From Bradyrhizobium sp. CCGUVB4N (GTDB lineage: Bacteria > Pseudomonadota > Alphaproteobacteria > Rhizobiales > Xanthobacteraceae), in assembly GCF_024199945.1 (NCBI RefSeq), contig NZ_JANADP010000001.1:7192001-7256000 (forward strand): a stretch of DNA of 64,000 nt, written 5' to 3'. This document shows, piece by piece, positions 15,917 to 24,236 of this stretch; the first letter of the stretch is position 1; the number at the start of each line of letters is the position of its first letter. The position numbers and the translations under genes were made by a program. The notes beneath the pieces are model-generated. The model was given only the letters and a program-made list of their open reading frames with translations. It made no database searches and was not told where the DNA came from.

Positions 15917-17476
15917 TCAAGGACTGAGCGCCACGCGGAATCCATGCGTCGGGTAACGAACATTGGTATCGTAACCGTCGCGGTTGGACGGCCGCACGTA
16001 TCTCGAATCGTTCTTCCAGGAGCCTGAGCGCAGCACGTGCGAGCTGCAGTCCCCACCGGTCCATGCCGAACCGTCATTGGGCGCGCCCTGATAGGTCCTG
16101 TGCCAGCAGTCCTCGACCCACTGGTCGACGCCGCCGCCCATGTCGTAGAGACCGAAAGGATTGGGCTTGAAGCTGCCGACCTTCGCCGGCTGCTCGGCCG
16201 CGGCATCACCGCAGTCCTTGCACCCGGCCATGCCCTGCTGGGGCTTGTCGCCCCACCAATACTTTGTCGACGTCCCGCCGCGCGCCGCATACTCCCATTC
16301 GGCCTCGCTTGCGAGCCGGTAAGGCTTCTTCGTCGTCTGCACGAGGAAGGCGGCATATTGCTGGGCGTCGGTCCAGCTCACATTGGTGACGGGCGCATCG
16401 TCCTTGCCGATGGCCGTGAATCCGCACGCCTTGGCGGCGGCGCATTCGTTCCATTCCTGCACCGTCACCGGATATTTTCCGATCGAGAACGGCTTGACCG
16501 TGCCCTGGTGGACAGGACGTTCGGTCGGATCATCGTTGCTTCCCATCGCAAAGCTGCCGCCGCGAATGGCGATCATCTCGGGCTCACGAACCGGTGCCGC
16601 CGTCGGTTGAACGGGCGATGGAGTGGGCGACGGAGGCGCCGATGCCAGTGAGGGAGACGGTTGCGGCGTCGGCGTCACCGCCTCGCGCGGTGACGCCTGC
16701 GGGATCGGCGATGCGGCCGGAGAGGCGGTTGGAGACGCGGTCGGCACGGCGGCCTGCTCGCCGACCCTGTGTTGCGGCTGCGCCAGCAGATACCAGAGCA
16801 CGCCAGCGGCAATGACCAGCAGCGTGATGCCCAGGAGAAAGATCAGGGTGTTCTCGCGCCGGCCGCGCGCGGTGCCGACCGAATCCGCGTCCGGCAGAAC
16901 GCGATAGACGCGCACGGGATCGGTGATGTTCTTGACCTTGCGATCCCCGAGCGACTCATAGCCGCACACGACCTTGTGCTTGATCTGCTCGTAGATCGCG
17001 CCGGAGATGTAGACCTGACCGGGCTCGGCAATGCCCTCGATGCGTGTGGCGATGTTGACGCCATCGCCGTAGACGTCGTCCGGCTCAACAATGACATCAC
17101 CGAGATTGACGCCAATTCGGTATTCGATCCGGGATTCCTTCGGAATCGAGGCGTTGCGGCCGACGAGATTCTGCTGGATCACGATGCTGCATCGAACGGC
17201 CTCGACGGGGCTGTCGAAAATGGCGATGAATCCATCGCCCGTGGTCTTCACCAGACTTCCATGATGCTCGACGATGCTGGGTTCGATGAGGTCCCGCTCG
17301 ATCCGCTTGACGCGGACATGCGTGCCTTCCTCGTCTGCCTGCATCAGGCGACTGTAGGATGCGATGTCGCCGACAATGATCGCTGCGAGACGACGAGGCA
17401 TTCCGCCGTGCGGAGGAGGCTCGTTCTGATTCCCGGATCTGAAATTGCGAATTTCGCCCATTGCGGGGGACTCCAC
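15917..17476 (-). CDS. Class III adenylate/guanylate cyclase fused to a periplasmic SUMF1-like domain
   Basis: 519 residues with four parts. A class III cyclase domain (about 28-195) has metal-binding aspartates D37 (VGDIASYSR) and D81 (TTGDGF) and the GVNLGDVI/YGDGVNIATR substrate region. One transmembrane helix follows (about 209-232), then a linker rich in Pro, Ser and Thr (about 241-298), then a formylglycine-generating-enzyme/SUMF1-like domain (about 300-519: MIAIRGGSFAMGSND, then RLASEAEWEYAARGG, LYDMGGGVDQWVEDCW and GFRVALSP). The domain is expected outside the membrane. Its final motif reads RSGSWKNDSRY and lacks the catalytic cysteine pair of true FGE, so it is more likely a binding or sensor module. 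It heads a two-gene operon with the DUF4399 gene. Confidence 0.9.
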   Translation of the reverse strand: MESPAMGEIRNFRSGNQNEPPPHGGMPRRLAAIIVGDIASYSRLMQADEEGTHVRVKRIERDLIEPSIVEHHGSLVKTTGDGFIAIFDSPVEAVRCSIVIQQNLVGRNASIPKESRIEYRIGVNLGDVIVEPDDVYGDGVNIATRIEGIAEPGQVYISGAIYEQIKHKVVCGYESLGDRKVKNITDPVRVYRVLPDADSVGTARGRRENTLIFLLGITLLVIAAGVLWYLLAQPQHRVGEQAAVPTASPTASPAASPIPQASPREAVTPTPQPSPSLASAPPSPTPSPVQPTAAPVREPEMIAIRGGSFAMGSNDDPTERPVHQGTVKPFSIGKYPVTVQEWNECAAAKACGFTAIGKDDAPVTNVSWTDAQQYAAFLVQTTKKPYRLASEAEWEYAARGGTSTKYWWGDKPQQGMAGCKDCGDAAAEQPAKVGSFKPNPFGLYDMGGGVDQWVEDCWHRTYQGAPNDGSAWTGGDCSSHVLRSGSWKNDSRYVRPSNRDGYDTNVRYPTHGFRVALSP

Positions 17477-17779
17477 AAACCTACAAGAGGCGGCCCCAGC
17501 CTACGACTTCTAAAAATAATTGCGTGTGAACGCTATCACATTAGCGAACCGGAACAACGTCGAAGGAATCGCCGGTAGCGAGTTCCAGAGAGCAGGGACT
17601 TGTTGGTTGTCTGAACCTTCCTGGCCCACCCTGCGACTAAGGCAGCACGCGGAGCATCCATCTCAACCATGTGGAGGCCGGCGGCGGACAACATCAACGT
17701 CAGGCTGCGCCAGTGCTCAACCTCTCCCGCTTGCGAGCGAGGTTGAGTGCACCGCCCCGGCAGCAATCAGGCCTGACCT
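17477..17779. other. 303-base intergenic stretch with no gene
   Basis: No credible coding frame on either strand. It holds the promoter of the cyclase gene (not recognised by eye) and, near its other end, a short hairpin listed separately. The CAACCTCTCCCGCTTGCG piece is a fragment of the repeat family seen complete at 34747-34885. Confidence 0.6.
17716..17747. terminator. Hairpin downstream of the STM3941-family gene
   Basis: CTCAACCTC (17716-17724) and GAGGTTGAG (17739-17747) form a perfect nine-base stem around a 14-base loop. It lies 33 bases past the stop of the minus-strand gene ending at 17780. There is no T-run, so intrinsic termination is uncertain. The loop is a relic of the CTCTCCCGCTTGCGGGAGAG repeat family. 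Confidence 0.45.
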
Positions 17780-18364
17780 CTAGCCGACAGGCTCCGGCGC
17801 GGGCACAGCTTCCGGCACGGGCTGGTCCGCAGGGACCGGTCGTCCGGCGCCCCAATATTGCTTGCAGGTCTCGAGCAATGTTTCGGTGTCCATGGTCAGG
17901 CCACCCGCATTGACGATCACGCTGTCAGTGCCAAGCGCCTTGTTCAGCAGCGACAGCGCCTGCGTCGCAAATCCTCCGGAGAACCGCTGGGCGATGAGGG
18001 GATCGACCTTGAGCACCACGAATTTCTGCGCGCGCTGCTCCCAGAGGAACACCTTCCGCACCGCACTCCAGGCGATGGTCTCGCCGGCGAGCCTGGTGTC
18101 GCGGATGCCGACACGGCTGAGGAAGACCACCGGTTGCCTCGCTGTGATCAGCCTCCAGAGCATCCTGCAAGTGGCAAGGCCGAAAAACACCGCGCCGATA
18201 TAGCAGATGGCGACCTGGGGCGTGGTGCTGTTCTGGCCTTGCTGCCAGTTGAATGCGAGCCCGGCACAGAGCAGCGTCAGCAGCAGGCTGCCGCCGAAAA
18301 CCATCAGCAGCCGGGCCCGCGAATAGCCGATCGCGAGATTGGGCAAGTTCTGACTTTCGGACAT
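17780..18364 (-). CDS. STM3941-family membrane protein
   Basis: 194 residues. Two transmembrane helices lie in the N-terminal third (ARLLMVFGGSLLLTLLCAGLAF and a second around VAICYIGAVFFGLATCR). A cytoplasmic PH-like domain follows, with GIRDTRLAGETIAWSAVRKVFLWEQ, the pattern of the STM3941 family, and the tail is proline-rich (PVPADQPVPEAVPAPEPVG). The start at 18364 (MSESQNLPN) is chosen because the long upstream extension has no homology-like features. The family has no known function. It is divergent from the secreted protein gene at 18560. Confidence 0.75.
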   Translation of the reverse strand: MSESQNLPNLAIGYSRARLLMVFGGSLLLTLLCAGLAFNWQQGQNSTTPQVAICYIGAVFFGLATCRMLWRLITARQPVVFLSRVGIRDTRLAGETIAWSAVRKVFLWEQRAQKFVVLKVDPLIAQRFSGGFATQALSLLNKALGTDSVIVNAGGLTMDTETLLETCKQYWGAGRPVPADQPVPEAVPAPEPVG

Positions 18365-18559
18365 TTCGATCGCCTCCAGCCATTTGCAACAACCGGGGGT
18401 CAATCCGCACCCCTCCCTTGCAAGGGTTAAGCCTGGAACCTTGCGCGAGGCTGCCCGCAGCAGGCGCAGTTGAACGCACCCTGTTCGGCTCGCGACTAAC
18501 GGCCAGTTGGCCCTCGCCGCGCGATGCGGGCCGTCCATGGCTGAAGCCCCGGTGTCATC

Positions 18560-19183
18560 ATGAAGCTTGCCCTCATCCTTCCGCTGGCCTTTGTCGCCTT
18601 CATCGGCGTCGCCCGGGCCGAGGGGGCCGACGACTTTCGCGAGGCCACCCCGGCTGAGACCGAAACCTTCAATGCGCGCATGTATGCGGGCACACCCGGC
18701 AAAACGGCCTATGCCTGCTTTGTCCGCCGCTACGATGCCGAGCATCTGGCGCAGCATCCGAAGCAGAAGGTTGCGTCGATGAAGCTGCTGGTGTCGGCGG
18801 AGACCTTTGAGGCGGACGAGCAGCTCCACAACTCGTTCCGGATTGGCTTCCGGTACCGCCACCGCAGCGGCGATTTCGACTCCAGCGGCTCCTGTCACCA
18901 CACCGTGCTCACCAAGGACGGCAGCGAGGTGCGCCTCGGCTGCGGCGTCGATTGCGAGGGCGGCGGCCTCGGCATCGCGCTGTCGAAGGACGACAAATCA
19001 GCCATCGTGCGGCTCGAAAGCATCAGGATCTGGCAGCACAACAAGGCGACTGAAGACGACGACAACCGCACCCTGGTCGCCGGCAGCGATGACGGGATTT
19101 TCCGCCTCGAGCGGACCGACAACAGCGAGTGCGCTGCGCTCGCATACGACCGCAAGGAACTCGCCGCGCTCCGCCACAAATGA
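18560..19183 (+). CDS. Hypothetical secreted protein
   Basis: 207 residues with a signal peptide (MKLALILPLAFVAFIGVARA, cleavage after ARA). The mature part has several cysteines (YACFVRR, SGSCHHT, LGCGVDCEGGG, NSECAAL) that could form disulfides in the periplasm, and a GCGVDCEGGGLGIAL segment. I do not recognise a named domain. It is followed by another exported protein after 31 bases and may form a pair with it. Confidence 0.7.
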   Translation: MKLALILPLAFVAFIGVARAEGADDFREATPAETETFNARMYAGTPGKTAYACFVRRYDAEHLAQHPKQKVASMKLLVSAETFEADEQLHNSFRIGFRYRHRSGDFDSSGSCHHTVLTKDGSEVRLGCGVDCEGGGLGIALSKDDKSAIVRLESIRIWQHNKATEDDDNRTLVAGSDDGIFRLERTDNSECAALAYDRKELAALRHK

Positions 19184-19214
19184 TATGCCTCCGGCAAAGT
19201 AGTGGGAGATCGTC

Positions 19215-19688
19215 ATGAACCGCCGGAACATCTTGTGGAGCACCGTCTCGGCGCTGGGCGCAGCGTTTGCCGCGTCGCGCGCCAAGGCTGATGATAAGGC
19301 TGCTGAAAAAGCTACGACTGAACCCGCCAAGTCGGACAAGCTGAAGGTCGTCTATCACCTCGCCGACGCCGACAAGGTCAATTTCGTGCTCGGCAACATC
19401 CAGAACCATATCGACGGCGTCGGCGGCCCCGACCATGTCACGATTGCCCTTGTCATCCACGGGCCGGCACTGAAGGCTTTCCACTGGGCGCAGGCCAATC
19501 CTGACGTCAGCAGGCGGGTCGGCAATTTTGCGAAGGACGGCGTCGAGCTCGCCGCCTGCGGAAACACCATGAAGGCGCAGAACATCACGCTGACGGATCT
19601 GCTGCCGGGCTTCGTGAGTGCGGAAAAGGGCGGCGTGGTTCGGTTGGCCGAGCTGCAGTCGCAGGGGTATCTGTATCTGAGGCCGTGA
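19215..19688 (+). CDS. Exported DsrE-family protein
   Basis: 157 residues. The N-terminus MNRRNILWSTVSALGAAFAASRAKA looks like a twin-Arg-like or Sec signal. The mature domain is DsrE/DsrF-like (VVYHLADADKVNFVLGNIQNH, ALVIHGPALKAF, GVELAACGNTM, LLPGFVSAEKGGVVRLAELQSQGYLYLRP). The cysteine in LAACGNTM is at the place of the conserved sulfur-carrier cysteine of DsrE relatives. Periplasmic members of this type are common in Bradyrhizobium, and their substrate is not known. Confidence 0.82.
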   Translation: MNRRNILWSTVSALGAAFAASRAKADDKAAEKATTEPAKSDKLKVVYHLADADKVNFVLGNIQNHIDGVGGPDHVTIALVIHGPALKAFHWAQANPDVSRRVGNFAKDGVELAACGNTMKAQNITLTDLLPGFVSAEKGGVVRLAELQSQGYLYLRP

Positions 19689-19719
19689 GGCGCGAGGCCG
19701 CGCCCTCCGTCAATCCCGC

Positions 19720-19774
19720 TTGACTTATCCATAACTCTACGGTTATGAATTAATCCATAACCCACGAGTTATGG
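19720..19774 (+). promoter_or_regulatory. Promoter with two identical-spacing palindromic operators
   Basis: Two inverted repeats of the same type: CATAAC-N6-GTTATG (19730-19747) and CCATAAC-N6-GTTATGG (19755-19774), with centres 26 bases apart. A TTGACT (19720-19725) and a TATGAAT (19744-19750), spaced 18 bases, make a plausible -35/-10 pair, with the first palindrome lying between and over them. This is the expected autoregulatory layout for the ArsR-type repressor that begins at 19771. Confidence 0.7.
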
Positions 19775-20106
19775 ATTCCCGCATGTCCGCCGCCCACGAT
19801 CTCCTGTTCCGGACGCTCGCCGACCCGACGCGGCGAGCGATCTTCGAGCGGCTCTGCCGCGAGGGCGAGCAGACGGTCGGGGCACTGACGGCGCGATCGG
19901 GCGTTTCCCAGCCCGCGGTCTCAAAGCATCTCGGCGCGTTGAAGCAGGCGGGCCTGGTGCGCGATCGCCATGAAGGACGCCAGACCCATTACAGCGCGCA
20001 GCCCGGCGCGCTCAATCCGCTGATCGACTGGACCAGCCAGATGGCGGGCTTCTGGCAGAACCGGCTCGATGCGCTCGACGATTTGCTGAAGAGGATGGAC
20101 CAATGA
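19771..20106 (+). CDS. ArsR/SdpR-type transcriptional regulator
   Basis: 111 residues, a winged-helix protein (LLFRTLADPTRRAIFERLCREGEQTVGALTARSGVSQPAVSKHLGALKQAGLV). It is of the SdpR-like group that pairs with AHSA1 proteins, and no metal-binding cysteine motif is seen. The ATG at 19771 lies inside the second operator palindrome. The ATG at 19783 (MSAAHDLL), with a GGA seven bases upstream, is an equally good or better start. It is the first gene of a four-gene operon and overlaps the next by four bases. Autoregulation through the twin palindromes is likely. Confidence 0.9.
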   Translation: MDSRMSAAHDLLFRTLADPTRRAIFERLCREGEQTVGALTARSGVSQPAVSKHLGALKQAGLVRDRHEGRQTHYSAQPGALNPLIDWTSQMAGFWQNRLDALDDLLKRMDQ

Positions 20107-20534
20107 CCGAGGCTGCGACCGAAACACGTTCCGTGGTGATCGAGCGGGAATTCGCTTATCCGCCGGAGCGGCTGTGGCGCGCGCTGACGCAGCCGCATCT
20201 GATCGAGGAATGGCTGATGAAGAACGACTTCAAGCCGACGGTCGGTCATCGCTTCAATCTGCGCGGCGAATGGGGCGGCGTGCTGGATTGCGAGGTGCTC
20301 GCCATCGAGCCGCAGCGTTCTCTCGCCTACACCTGGAATTTCACCCATGAGGACGCCGCCTACGACCTCAAAAGCGTGGTGACCTTCACGCTCACCCCGC
20401 AAGGCGCGGGCACGCATCTGCGCGTCGAGCAGGCGGGCTTCCGCCCCAGCCAGAAGCAGGCCTATGGCGGCGCGCATGCCGGCTGGAAGCAATTTTTCGC
20501 CAAGCTGGACGAATTGCTGGCGCGGGCCGAATAG
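20103..20534 (+). CDS. AHSA1-type SRPBCC protein
   Basis: 143 residues with the START-like activator-of-Hsp90-ATPase fold: VVIEREFAYPPERLWRALTQPHLIEEWLMKNDF near the N-terminus and the closing helix GGAHAGWKQFFAKLDELLA. Such proteins bind hydrophobic ligands and very often sit immediately after an ArsR regulator, as here (ATGA overlap). The ligand is unknown. Confidence 0.9.
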   Translation: MTEAATETRSVVIEREFAYPPERLWRALTQPHLIEEWLMKNDFKPTVGHRFNLRGEWGGVLDCEVLAIEPQRSLAYTWNFTHEDAAYDLKSVVTFTLTPQGAGTHLRVEQAGFRPSQKQAYGGAHAGWKQFFAKLDELLARAE

Positions 20535-20572
20535 CCCCGCGTCCATTTCCAACATTCTCACAGGAGACCTCA

Positions 20573-20785
20573 ATGCGTTCGAACATGTGGATTCGACAAA
20601 TCCATCGCTGGCTGTCGCTTGCCTTCACGCTTGCCGTGATCGCCAACATCGTTGCGCTGACCATGCAGGTTCAGGCGACGTGGATCGGTTTGCTGGCCTT
20701 CGTGCCGCTGATTCCGTTGCTCGCGACCGGGCTTTACCTGTTCGCGCTGCCCTATCTTGGCCGTCGCAGCGAGGCGCAGTCATGA
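20573..20785 (+). CDS. Small two-helix membrane protein
   Basis: 70 residues with two hydrophobic helices (around 12-33 and 38-60), starting MRSNMWIRQIHRWLSLAFT. It is preceded by an AGGAGA ribosome binding site and overlaps the following DUF1801 gene by four bases. Operon position beside ArsR/AHSA1/DUF1801 genes is common in rhizobia. Function unknown. Confidence 0.8.
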   Translation: MRSNMWIRQIHRWLSLAFTLAVIANIVALTMQVQATWIGLLAFVPLIPLLATGLYLFALPYLGRRSEAQS

Positions 20786-21222
20786 AAAAGGCGGTGGCCG
20801 CAAAGAAAACCAGCGCAAAGGACGCAGGCGGACCGTCACCCTCGGGGATGATCGACGGCCGGATCAAGGAGCTCGGCGACTGGCGCGGCCAAATGCTGGC
20901 GCGGATCCGCGGCCTGATTAGGGAAGCCGATCCTGACGTGGTCGAGGAATGGAAATGGCGCGGCGTTCCCGTGTGGGAGCACGACGGCATCATCTGCACC
21001 GGCGAGACCTACAAGGCCGTCGTGAAGCTGACCTTTGCCAGAGGCGCGGCGCTGGATGATCCGGCCGGCCTGTTCAACTCCAGCCTCGACGGCAATGTGC
21101 GGCGCGCCATCGATATTGGCGAGGGCGCTGACATCAACGAGAAGGCGTTGAAAGCGCTGATCCGCGCGGCCGTGGAGCTGAACGCGTCGAAGAAGAAGCC
21201 TGCGAAGAAGCGACCGGCGTAG
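20782..21222 (+). CDS. DUF1801 (YdhG-like) protein
   Basis: 146 residues. A lysine/alanine-rich N-terminus precedes a DUF1801 domain (READPDVVEEWKWRGVPVWEHDGIICTGETYKAVVKLTFARGAAL) and the tail is lysine-rich (KKKPAKKRPA). The ATG at 20782 overlaps the previous stop (ATGA). The fold is frataxin-like, and the function is not established. It ends the ArsR operon. Confidence 0.88.
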   Translation: MKKAVAAKKTSAKDAGGPSPSGMIDGRIKELGDWRGQMLARIRGLIREADPDVVEEWKWRGVPVWEHDGIICTGETYKAVVKLTFARGAALDDPAGLFNSSLDGNVRRAIDIGEGADINEKALKALIRAAVELNASKKKPAKKRPA

Positions 21223-21237
21223 CCGGAGCAAGCGCCT

Positions 21238-21366
21238 CGTCCTTCGAGACGACCGCTCCGCGGTCTCCTCAGGATGAGGCTCATCAGCATCTCCGCTGTC
21301 GAAACAGTTGCCACCCACTCCGTCCTCATCCTCAGGGCCCGCCAAAGGCGGGCTTCTCGAAGGATG
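21238..21366. repeat. Palindromic intergenic repeat, family B, copy 3 (double unit)
   Basis: Two units in head-to-head order, CGTCCTTCGAGAC...CTCAGGATGAGG and CTCATCCTCAGGG...TTCTCGAAGGATGG, each with an inner GC-rich hairpin (CCGCTCCGCGG; GCCCGCCAAAGGCGGGC). It fills the junction between the convergent DUF1801 and spoVR genes. Confidence 0.8.
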
Positions 21367-21404
21367 GGCCGCGGGCGAGCTATCGGCCAGGAGTTGCGGC
21401 GGCG

Positions 21405-22943
21405 TTACGCCACTGCCGCCGCGATCGGGCGCGGGCTCACGACATATTCGCGCAGCACCTTGTCGCTGGCATCGACCTCGATCAGCGCGACGTCGTAGGT
21501 CCAGAGATCGGCCAGATGCTGCAGCACCCGCTTGGCATCGGTCTCGTTGAGCTGCGAGCCCTTGATGACGCGATGATGCAGGATCAGCCGGCGGTCACCG
21601 GAGAGGTCGACATCCACCACCTCGATGTTGGCGTCGATGTAGCCGACGTCGTGCTGGCGGGCCAGCTCGCGGCGGACGCGGCGGAAACCGCGCTCGTCGT
21701 GGATGGCGTCGACGCGGATGCCGGCGCGCTCCTCGGGATCGTCGTGCAGGTGGAACATGCGGAATTGCCGCATCAACTTCGGGCTCAGGAACTGCCCGAT
21801 GAAGCTTTCGTCGCGGTAATTGGCCCAGACGTCGCGCAGCACGCCCATCACGTCGTTCTTGCCGGCGATGTCAGGGAACCATTCGCGGTCCTCGTCCGAA
21901 GGACTGGTGACGATGCGCTCGATGTCCTGCATCATGGCAAAGCCGAGCGCATAGGGATTGAAGCCGGAGAAACGCTGATCGTCGAATTCGGGCTGGAACA
22001 CCACATTGGTGTGCGATCCCAAAAATTCGAGGAAATTGCCGTCGGTGATGCGGCCCTGCTGATGCAGCTGGGTCATGATGCGATAGTGGACGTAGGTCGC
22101 CGTCCCCTCGTTCATCACCTTGGTCTGGCTCTGCGGATAGAAATATTGGGCGATGTGGCGGACGATGCGCAAGAGCTCGCGCTGCCAGGGCGCCAGGCGC
22201 GGCGCGCTCTTCTCCAGGAAGTAGAGCAGGTTTTCCTGCGGCAGGCCGAGCAGCTTGCGACGCCGTTCGAGCGAGATCGCGGTCCGAGCCTTCGACGCGC
22301 CCTTGGGCACGGTGCGCCAGAGGTCGTTGAAGACTTCCTCCTCGTGCTGGCGGCGGCGCCCTGCCCGCTTCTCCTCCTCCCGCAGATCCAGCTGCTTCTT
22401 GCCGGGATAGCGATCGATGCCATGCGACATCAGCGCATGCGCGGCATCCAGCGTGCGCTCGACCTCGGTGCGGCCGTAGCGCTCCTCGCACTGCATGACG
22501 TAGTTCTTGGCGAAATCCAGGTAGTCGAGAATGCCCTCCGCATCGGTCCACTGCTTGAACAGGTAATTGTTCTTGAAGAAGTGGTTATGGCCGAAGGCCG
22601 CGTGCGCGATCACCAGCGTCTGCATCGTCGCCGTGTTCTCCTCCATGAGGTAGGAGATACAGGGCGAGGAGTTGATCACGATCTCATAGGCGAGGCCCAT
22701 CAGGCCCTTGCGGTAGGACGCCTCGTGGTATGCGAAGTGCTTGCCGAACGACCAGTGCTTGTAGAACAGCGGCATGCCGACGGACGAATAGGCATCCAGC
22801 ATCTGCTCGGCCGTGATGACCTCGATCTGGTTCGGGTAGACGTCGAGCCCGAGATCCTTCAACGCCACCTCCTCGCAGGCATCGGTGATGCGCTGCAAGG
22901 TGTGAAAATCCCAATCGGCGCCTTCGAACAAGCGTTCCGTCAT
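21405..22943 (-). CDS. spoVR: SpoVR family protein (YcgB)
   Basis: 512 residues, full length for the SpoVR/YcgB family. Named after a Bacillus spore cortex gene, in non-sporulating proteobacteria it is the constant partner of PrkA (YeaG) and YeaH. Recent work on the E. coli partners connects them to stress and stationary phase. Conserved stretches seen: HWSFGKHFAYHEASYRKGLMGLAYEIVINSSPCISYLMEEN and the central region with HYRIMTQLHQQGRITDGNFLEFL. Its ATG overlaps the yeaH stop (ATGA, 22940-22943), so the two are translationally coupled. Confidence 0.95.
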   Translation of the reverse strand: MTERLFEGADWDFHTLQRITDACEEVALKDLGLDVYPNQIEVITAEQMLDAYSSVGMPLFYKHWSFGKHFAYHEASYRKGLMGLAYEIVINSSPCISYLMEENTATMQTLVIAHAAFGHNHFFKNNYLFKQWTDAEGILDYLDFAKNYVMQCEERYGRTEVERTLDAAHALMSHGIDRYPGKKQLDLREEEKRAGRRRQHEEEVFNDLWRTVPKGASKARTAISLERRRKLLGLPQENLLYFLEKSAPRLAPWQRELLRIVRHIAQYFYPQSQTKVMNEGTATYVHYRIMTQLHQQGRITDGNFLEFLGSHTNVVFQPEFDDQRFSGFNPYALGFAMMQDIERIVTSPSDEDREWFPDIAGKNDVMGVLRDVWANYRDESFIGQFLSPKLMRQFRMFHLHDDPEERAGIRVDAIHDERGFRRVRRELARQHDVGYIDANIEVVDVDLSGDRRLILHHRVIKGSQLNETDAKRVLQHLADLWTYDVALIEVDASDKVLREYVVSPRPIAAAVA

Positions 22944-24223
22944 TGAGCGGCTTTCTCCTGAGCAGTATCGCGGCGCTGGAACAGATCGTGGAACACCGGA
23001 AAGATCTCGCTGCGCTCGCTGACCTTGCGCATCGAGAGCGGTGCGCCGGAGTTGCGCAGGCGCTCGTAGAGGGTCCAGAGCGAGGAATCGGAGAGATCGA
23101 AGGCGCTACCGCCGGCTTCCCCGACCTCGAGATAGGCGAAGAACTGGCAGACCGGGAGAATCTTCTCGGTCAGCAGCAGGCCGGTGAGCTCGCCGTCGGA
23201 ATAGGAATTGTCGCCGTCGGAAGCCTGGGCGGCATAGATGTTCCAGTCCGCCGGGCTGAAGCGTTCGCGCACGATCTCGTGCATCGCCTGCAGCGCGCTG
23301 GAGACCAGCGTACCGCCGGAGGCCGGGCCGTAGAAGAAGGTCTGCTCGTCGACCTCCTCGGCGCGGTCGGTGTGGCGGATGAAGACGATCTCGACATGCT
23401 TGTAGCGCCGCTTCAGGAACACGTAGAGCAGCATGTAGAAGCGCTTTGCCAGATCCTTCATGTGCTCCGACATCGAGCCGGAGACGTCCATCAGGCAGAA
23501 CATCACGGCCTGCGCCACCGGCCGCGGCACCTTCTCGTAGCGGCGGTAGCGGATGTCGAGCGGATCGATGAAGGGAATGCGCTTGGTCTTCGCCTTCAGC
23601 TTTTCGAGCCGGGCCACGAGCTCCGCGCGCTCGTCCTCGTCGGTCGACGCGGCGATCTCGGCTTCCAGCGCTTCGATCTCCTCCTTGCTGGGACGCCTGA
23701 GCGCGATGCGGCGGGCGAGCGCGAGCTTGACGGTGCGGCTGACCGAGATGTTGGCGGGTGACCCTGACGTGGTGTAGCCGGCGCGCTGGATGCCTTCGCT
23801 CTCGGTCTGCGCGATCTTGCGCTTGGCAAGATCCGGCAGCTCGAGATCGTCGAGGAAGAGATCGACGAACTCGTCGCGGCTCAGCACGAAGCGGAAGGCG
23901 TCTTCGCTGTCGCCTTCGCCGGGGCCGGAATCCTTGGCGCTGCCCTGGCCGGAGCGCTGCAGATAGTCACCCTCGATGAACTTCTTGTTGCCGGGCAGCA
24001 CCATGTCGCGCGTCCCGCCTTCACGGCGGAACCGCGGCTCGTGCATGCCGTCCAGCGGGATCGTGACCTCACCACCCTCCAGGACGTCCTTGATGTCGCG
24101 TTCCTGCGAGGTCTTCTTGACGGCGCCCTGCACCAGGGATTTGGCCCGACGCAAGAACCGCTGGCGGTTCTCAAGACTCTTGCCGCCTGGATTCAGGCGC
24201 CTGTCAATAATGTGAATGGCCAC
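22940..24223 (-). CDS. yeaH: YeaH/YhbH family protein (DUF444)
   Basis: 427 residues. The N-terminal half is basic (IIDRRLNPGGKSLENRQRFLRRAK), the middle contains a glutamate/lysine-rich coiled segment (EEIEALEAEIAASTDEDERAELVARLEKLKAKTK), and the C-terminal half is a von Willebrand A-like domain with a MIDAS-type DVSGSMSE. It is thought to work with the PrkA kinase. It lies 13 bases after prkA and overlaps spoVR. Confidence 0.95.
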   Translation of the reverse strand: MAIHIIDRRLNPGGKSLENRQRFLRRAKSLVQGAVKKTSQERDIKDVLEGGEVTIPLDGMHEPRFRREGGTRDMVLPGNKKFIEGDYLQRSGQGSAKDSGPGEGDSEDAFRFVLSRDEFVDLFLDDLELPDLAKRKIAQTESEGIQRAGYTTSGSPANISVSRTVKLALARRIALRRPSKEEIEALEAEIAASTDEDERAELVARLEKLKAKTKRIPFIDPLDIRYRRYEKVPRPVAQAVMFCLMDVSGSMSEHMKDLAKRFYMLLYVFLKRRYKHVEIVFIRHTDRAEEVDEQTFFYGPASGGTLVSSALQAMHEIVRERFSPADWNIYAAQASDGDNSYSDGELTGLLLTEKILPVCQFFAYLEVGEAGGSAFDLSDSSLWTLYERLRNSGAPLSMRKVSERSEIFPVFHDLFQRRDTAQEKAAQ

Positions 24224-24236
24224 TTTCTCATCCGCC

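Noticed and set aside
15917..17476. Annotation as a formylglycine-generating enzyme
   Set aside because: The SUMF1-like part lacks the catalytic cysteine pair in its last motif and no sulfatase gene is nearby.
17536..17766. 76-codon minus-strand frame between the cyclase and STM3941 genes
   Set aside because: It runs through a relic of an intergenic repeat and has no family resemblance or ribosome site.
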